DNA of 64,000 nucleotides from Lateolabrax maculatus (Eukaryota > Chordata > Actinopteri > Acropomatiformes > Lateolabracidae), in the NCBI GenBank assembly GCA_031216445.1, contig CM062219.1, positions 7,392,501 to 7,456,500 on the forward strand. The letters are read 5' to 3'. Made by a program: the position numbers and the translations under genes. Shown here in pieces: positions 59,609 to 64,000 of the stretch. The stretch's first letter is position 1, and every line of letters begins with the position of its first letter. Under the pieces are notes generated by a model. The model was not told the DNA's origin and made no database searches. It saw nothing but the letters and a program-made list of their open reading frames with translations.

Positions 59609-62600
59609 GTAGAGTGGAGAGGTTCATGTGGCTGGATGCTGTTCAGAGTGATTGCGTGATACAGCTGGACCTGTCACTTGCCATCCAGAGCAATAATGAT
59701 GTTTAAATGGTGCTTCATTGAAATGTTGTGAATTGAAAACAATGTTTGCCTCATGCCTGAAAAGATAAATGTATGGCCTGATGCCGCTTATAGCTTTAAA
59801 AGAAAAACCAGTAGGCTATGAAGTGAGTTCCTTTTTATCATGCATGTGATTTGATTATTATTTTCAATGAATCTTCCGTCGGTGCATGAGTTGTAGAAAG
59901 GCTGCAGGTGATCATTAGAGATATAAGAAAGCAGGAACATTATTTTACAGTAGTGTTTCTCAAGTGTTGAAATAACAGGATTTCTGGGGAGAAATGGGCC
60001 AACATGGACTTTCCTCTTACTCATCCTTTGTGAACTTAATGAATCATGGCCAAGTATCCACAAGCCTCCAGATTGGCCTGTTATGCTCTGACTTTGGCTT
60101 CAGTAATGACAGTTCACAGACACAGTGGACACAGCGGTGCCCGCCAGCAAAACTCCTGTCAGAGGCTACGGATTAAGTTGTTAGAACCTAATCTGTCTTC
60201 ATTGCAAGGGGGCCACCTCGCAGGCATAATGAAAAAGCGCGTTTGTACTGACTTTAAAACGGTTGTTTAGTCGAAAATCCACTTTGCTATTCTTTTAGGT
60301 CCAATTCATAAATTTTGATGAAAACTGATATACACGTTAGAATTATGCGACAAACAGAATAGATTAAGTTTACAGCAACAAAGTTTGACATAGAGTTAGA
60401 CACCCCCACAGTCCTTACGGTGCTACTTTTTAAAATATACTCATTATAAAATCAACGGCTGATAAATGCTCAAAGACTGCTTTGTGGGAATGTAATGCTC
60501 TTTTATTCAGGCACACTATAATCCAGATTGATGAGATTGGTGTACTGTTGCTTTAGACAAATCATGCAAATTATTTGAGGAACTAATTCCAAACATTTTG
60601 TCAATGATCTTGATTCACGGCAGATCTATTTCTGTATGTACTTTTCTGGGAAAGTGTATTGAGAACTTACGAAATGCCAGATTGTTGAATATCCTCCCCG
60701 AGAAGTCTTCCAAGACTTTCTTAAGGTTTCATCTCTGCATCACTTGACAAACTGCTGGCCATGGTTCAAGCACACAGTGACATCCTGTTTGATCTTCAAA
60801 TCTCAAACACATTCTTAACATAATTATGTTGGTTTATGGTTATTGGCTGAGGCCGCAGTTTTTTCCCACTATGTTTATTTAAAGAAGAAAAACTGTTTCA
60901 GCTAAGAGCCAAGATAATGCGTCCTGGGTGCATTTCAGTTCACCTGCACGGTGTGAGCTGATGACTGCCCATCAGCCTTGTAACAGTTAGTAGAGAAGTT
61001 TTATTGTAGTGCCAAAGATTCAGATTAATGATCTGAATTTGATAACATGAATGTGGCTTTTGCATACTGCTTTTTTTTTTTGTTTCCTTCAAAGTGCAGT
61101 CCTGTACCAGTGCAATTGCTCCTTGGCATGACTGAGATGTCGTTCAAAGGGAACCAAGCGTGATTTAAGTTGGCAAGATTTAGTTGCCAAAGTAAAATGT
61201 AGTCTTATGGCATTCATTAGGCGCTCTCTGGAGTATCAGCGTGTCTGCACATCTCAGAACATTTTGTTACTGTTATAAACAGTTTTTTCAACACTGGCAT
61301 TAAAGCTTACAATGCACATGGCATGAGCAGCTCCTTCATTGGGTGAATATAGGGGGTTGTGATCATCGTTAGGTTCTAGTAAGGATGTTTAAATTCTCAC
61401 TGAACAGTTTGAGTAATGCAATCATCACCTTGGATTTTGTTTTTGAAAATTCTAACATCATTATTATTAATATTATTTGGTGAATTTGACAATCAATTTT
61501 TTACGATGTAGCAAAATAAATGAATACTATACATTACAAATATGTTGCAAATAAATATACACTTATGTTGTTTTGCCTTTTAAATCTTTTTAGATTTAGA
61601 TTTTATACTGGTTTTTGTACGGACGTGTTGTTGCTTCAGGGGTGCTGGTACCTGGATTTTGTTGCACTTGGACCGAGTCAGGCTTGCTGCTTCCAGCCTT
61701 TCTGCTCAGCTAAGCTGCTGGCTCTAGCTGCATGTTTAACAGACAGGTGTGAAAGTGGCGTAGACCATTTCACGTGACTCTCGGCAGGAAAGTAAACAAG
61801 CTTATATTTCGAAATGTCAAACGTTTTAGAGGCATTGAAATTGAGGAGAGGAGAGGACCACATGAAGGAATTTTGAAACAAGTCCCCTTTGGCTAAGGCA
61901 TTCCACTGTGTGCACAGTTTAACACTCATCCTTCGAGAATTTATCATATTGTGAAACAGCACCAGGGGAGACACCAGAGACTCAGAGAGCATATGTCACA
62001 GTACCAGAGAAGTACCAGGGCCTCAGCTGACCATCTGTCTCACTGTCAGTTCAGGCACATTCTTCTCTCGCTGTCTTTCTGGGCTGTTTTATATGCAGAA
62101 TGCCATATTTGGGTTATATTATTTGTGTTCCAGGTCTAGTGCCTCAGGCTTCCAAATATATGCGTATATTTGTATTTTTACAGGCGGTTGGGTGGAGTGT
62201 GCTTGGCAGATAATAAAGTGTGAAGGCCTGTGCGGGGTCTTTGTTCCAGAAGTTGCACTTAAATCACGAATGCCTGTGATTGAGACACAAATGCTTTACT
62301 AAAAACCAAAGGAGGGTTTGATGAAACTGATAAGGTGTGAGCTGTTGTTCCAATTTGGCAACATCTTTAGTGCTAAGCGGTCACTGCTGATGTGTTCTGG
62401 CAGTTTATACCTCCCAGTGATCAGTTTGGAATCAGTATTGGCAGTTTTATGGCTTATCTTTGTTTGGTTTTCTGTTTTTGTTGCTGTTTGTTGGTTTGGC
62501 CGTCAAGGTTATAACTGGTCATGTCGTCCTCTTTATCGTCATAGTGTATTTTTTTTCCCTGCTGGAAACATAAACCCATCAGTTTCCGTGTCCAGAGAAT

Positions 62601-64000
62601 TTTCTTTCTGTGGCTTGCGTCACGAAGCGTGATTACTGACTTAGCTGGACAAACACACCGAGCATAGCCCAGAAAAGGTTTTTATTTGAGTCCGTGTTGC
62701 AGAGGGGGAGCTCCTGGGTTTTACTCAGCAGTTATCCAACTAACTTTATAATCCTGCTTGTGAGACAGGCCCCCTGGGGAAAATATTCCTGACAGAGCCT
62801 GTTAGCAAACAGCAAATCTTTGAGCTTTCATGAACTACTTTACTTTAGGCTCAATCACTTAGTCATTTGGCAGCAGAGAGTGACAGAACAGATATTTATG
62901 CAAAGGTGTGGGGATATGTAATATTTACATTTACGCTGTTCAGTCAAACTCATTACATTTTGTCCAGTTTGCTCAGAATGATTAAATATCACATGACATC
63001 TCTGAAAATCCGAGATGAGAGCCAGATTCAATGTGTTAACCCTCGTAGGATGGAGACACATTAATAATCTTTGTTTATACCTTTTTGTTAGGAGAGTACA
63101 CGAAACAGTGATTACGTTGGCTTGATTTATTGTGTATATGATGTCGGCCATACCTACTGTGGAAAGGAAATGCTTCTATGGAAGAGAAGCAGAACACAGG
63201 GGTGAGTGAGTCTTTCCACTCTACAGCTGCAACAGTTACACATAATTGATGTGTGGCATGTGTAATTGTTGCTTTGTTGTTTTTCCAAATAATTCTGGTG
63301 GTACTAACCATTTTGTTGTGTGTCCCCCCCCCCCCCCCCCCCCCCCCCCCTGCCTCCTCCTCCTCTTCTCTGGAATTCAGGGGAAACTCTGGTTTACACA
63401 GTAAGGAAACTGAGGATAACATTTCTTCAACCCCCCTGTGAGACATGATAGCTATGATACTTCTCATGCACTTGGCTGATCCAAACAGCCTTGTTTATGT
63501 CCTCATCAATTCACTCCAGTGAATTGCATTGGGTTTTTTTCCGAGCTCTTTCTCATATCTCTCATTTTTACTTGCTCATTTTACACATTGTAATTTAGTG
63601 AATCAAGTGGCCCAGAAATTTGTCAAAAAGAATTGACCACAAAATTAGTGATTCTTATGTTGTGATTCCCAGTGGGGGGACTACTCATTCCCAGAGAAAT
63701 AATGACTTCAGTCTGATTATTCAACTTGGCTACAAGGCTACAAGCCTCTCTTTTTCCTTAGTTTTCAAATCTGGTTTTCACATCAAACTTAAATGTATTC
63801 TGCAACTTGGAATAATCCTCTCAGCTGGACTTCTGTTCCCTCTCCCAATTCAAATAGCTTTCAACACTTGAGGGTTCTTTTTTGCTATATTGTCATCCCT
63901 CCAGTGATCGTGGCTCCATGAAGGATACAATGTGGCACAGCTTAAGGAGTTTAGCAGGCCCTAGTTATTTATGTCTTGTCCTTTTGTACTACAAATGTTC
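59609..64000 (+). other. ccbe1: ccbe1 intron 2 (5' part)
   Basis: At least 4.4 kb of noncoding sequence follows exon 2 to the window edge. I found no further ccbe1 exon, repeat copy or other gene in it apart from the poly-C tract at 63324. Confidence 0.75.
63324..63350. repeat. Poly-C homopolymer (27 nt)
   Basis: Twenty-seven consecutive C are followed by TG and a CCT-rich stretch. Such a tract can form G-quadruplex (minus strand) or i-motif (plus strand) structures, and its length is prone to sequencing error. Confidence 0.9.

Noticed and set aside
1..64000. CRISPR arrays, phage, operons or other prokaryotic-type systems
   Set aside because: Spliced vertebrate genes, microsatellites and eukaryotic transposons throughout; no regularly spaced direct repeats with unique spacers.

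Overview
This window comes from a vertebrate nuclear genome, almost certainly a teleost fish. It has small exons with GT-AG junctions in long AT-rich introns, many dinucleotide microsatellites, and several repeat families that I associate with teleost genomes. It holds parts of two plus-strand genes, both truncated by the window edges.

Region 1 (1 to about 30,650) is the 3' two-thirds of hcn1, a hyperpolarization-activated cyclic-nucleotide-gated cation channel. Five coding exons are present. They encode the pore helix, selectivity filter and S6 (2223-2441), the C-linker (8168-8314), the cAMP-binding domain (11691-11931 and 18761-18925) and the long HCN1-type C-terminal tail ending in Ser-Asn-Leu (25809-26926). 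Together they give 1,890 nt, or 629 residues plus stop. Exon sizes 219, 147, 241 and 165 and their phases match the mammalian HCN1 layout, so these are exons 4-8. A long 3' UTR follows, with Pumilio-like elements, a GT/AC hairpin and tandem AATAAA signals near 30,605-30,632. Introns 4-7 hold repeats, including a hAT-type MITE nested inside an older repeat at 17,475-18,060.

Region 2 (about 30,650 to 58,850) is intergenic, with no gene I can name. It carries two decayed non-LTR retrotransposons on the minus strand (an L1-like fragment near 32,100 and an L2/Rex-like fragment at 45,180-46,440), several MITE and dispersed-repeat copies, and microsatellites. It also has a CpG-enriched, promoter-like segment at 39,140-39,625 with a YY1-type motif whose ATG opens a 43-codon ORF, and a few exon-like stretches with good splice sites (41,903; 42,455; 57,585). 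These may belong to an unrecognised transcript or lncRNA.

Region 3 (about 58,860-64,000) is the CpG-rich promoter and first two coding exons of ccbe1, a secreted EGF/collagen-domain factor for lymphatic development. They encode the signal peptide and the start of the cysteine-rich N-terminus. The rest lies beyond the right edge.

The two genes are functionally unrelated (membrane excitability versus lymphangiogenic signalling) and share only linkage and orientation. I found no operon, CRISPR, phage or other prokaryotic-type system. The most interesting signals are the unexplained promoter-like segment and exon-like stretches between the genes, the homopolymer-rich HCN1 tail, an Arg next to the channel selectivity filter, and the nested transposon history. 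No database search was possible. Repeat family names rest on remembered consensus features and on terminal structure.
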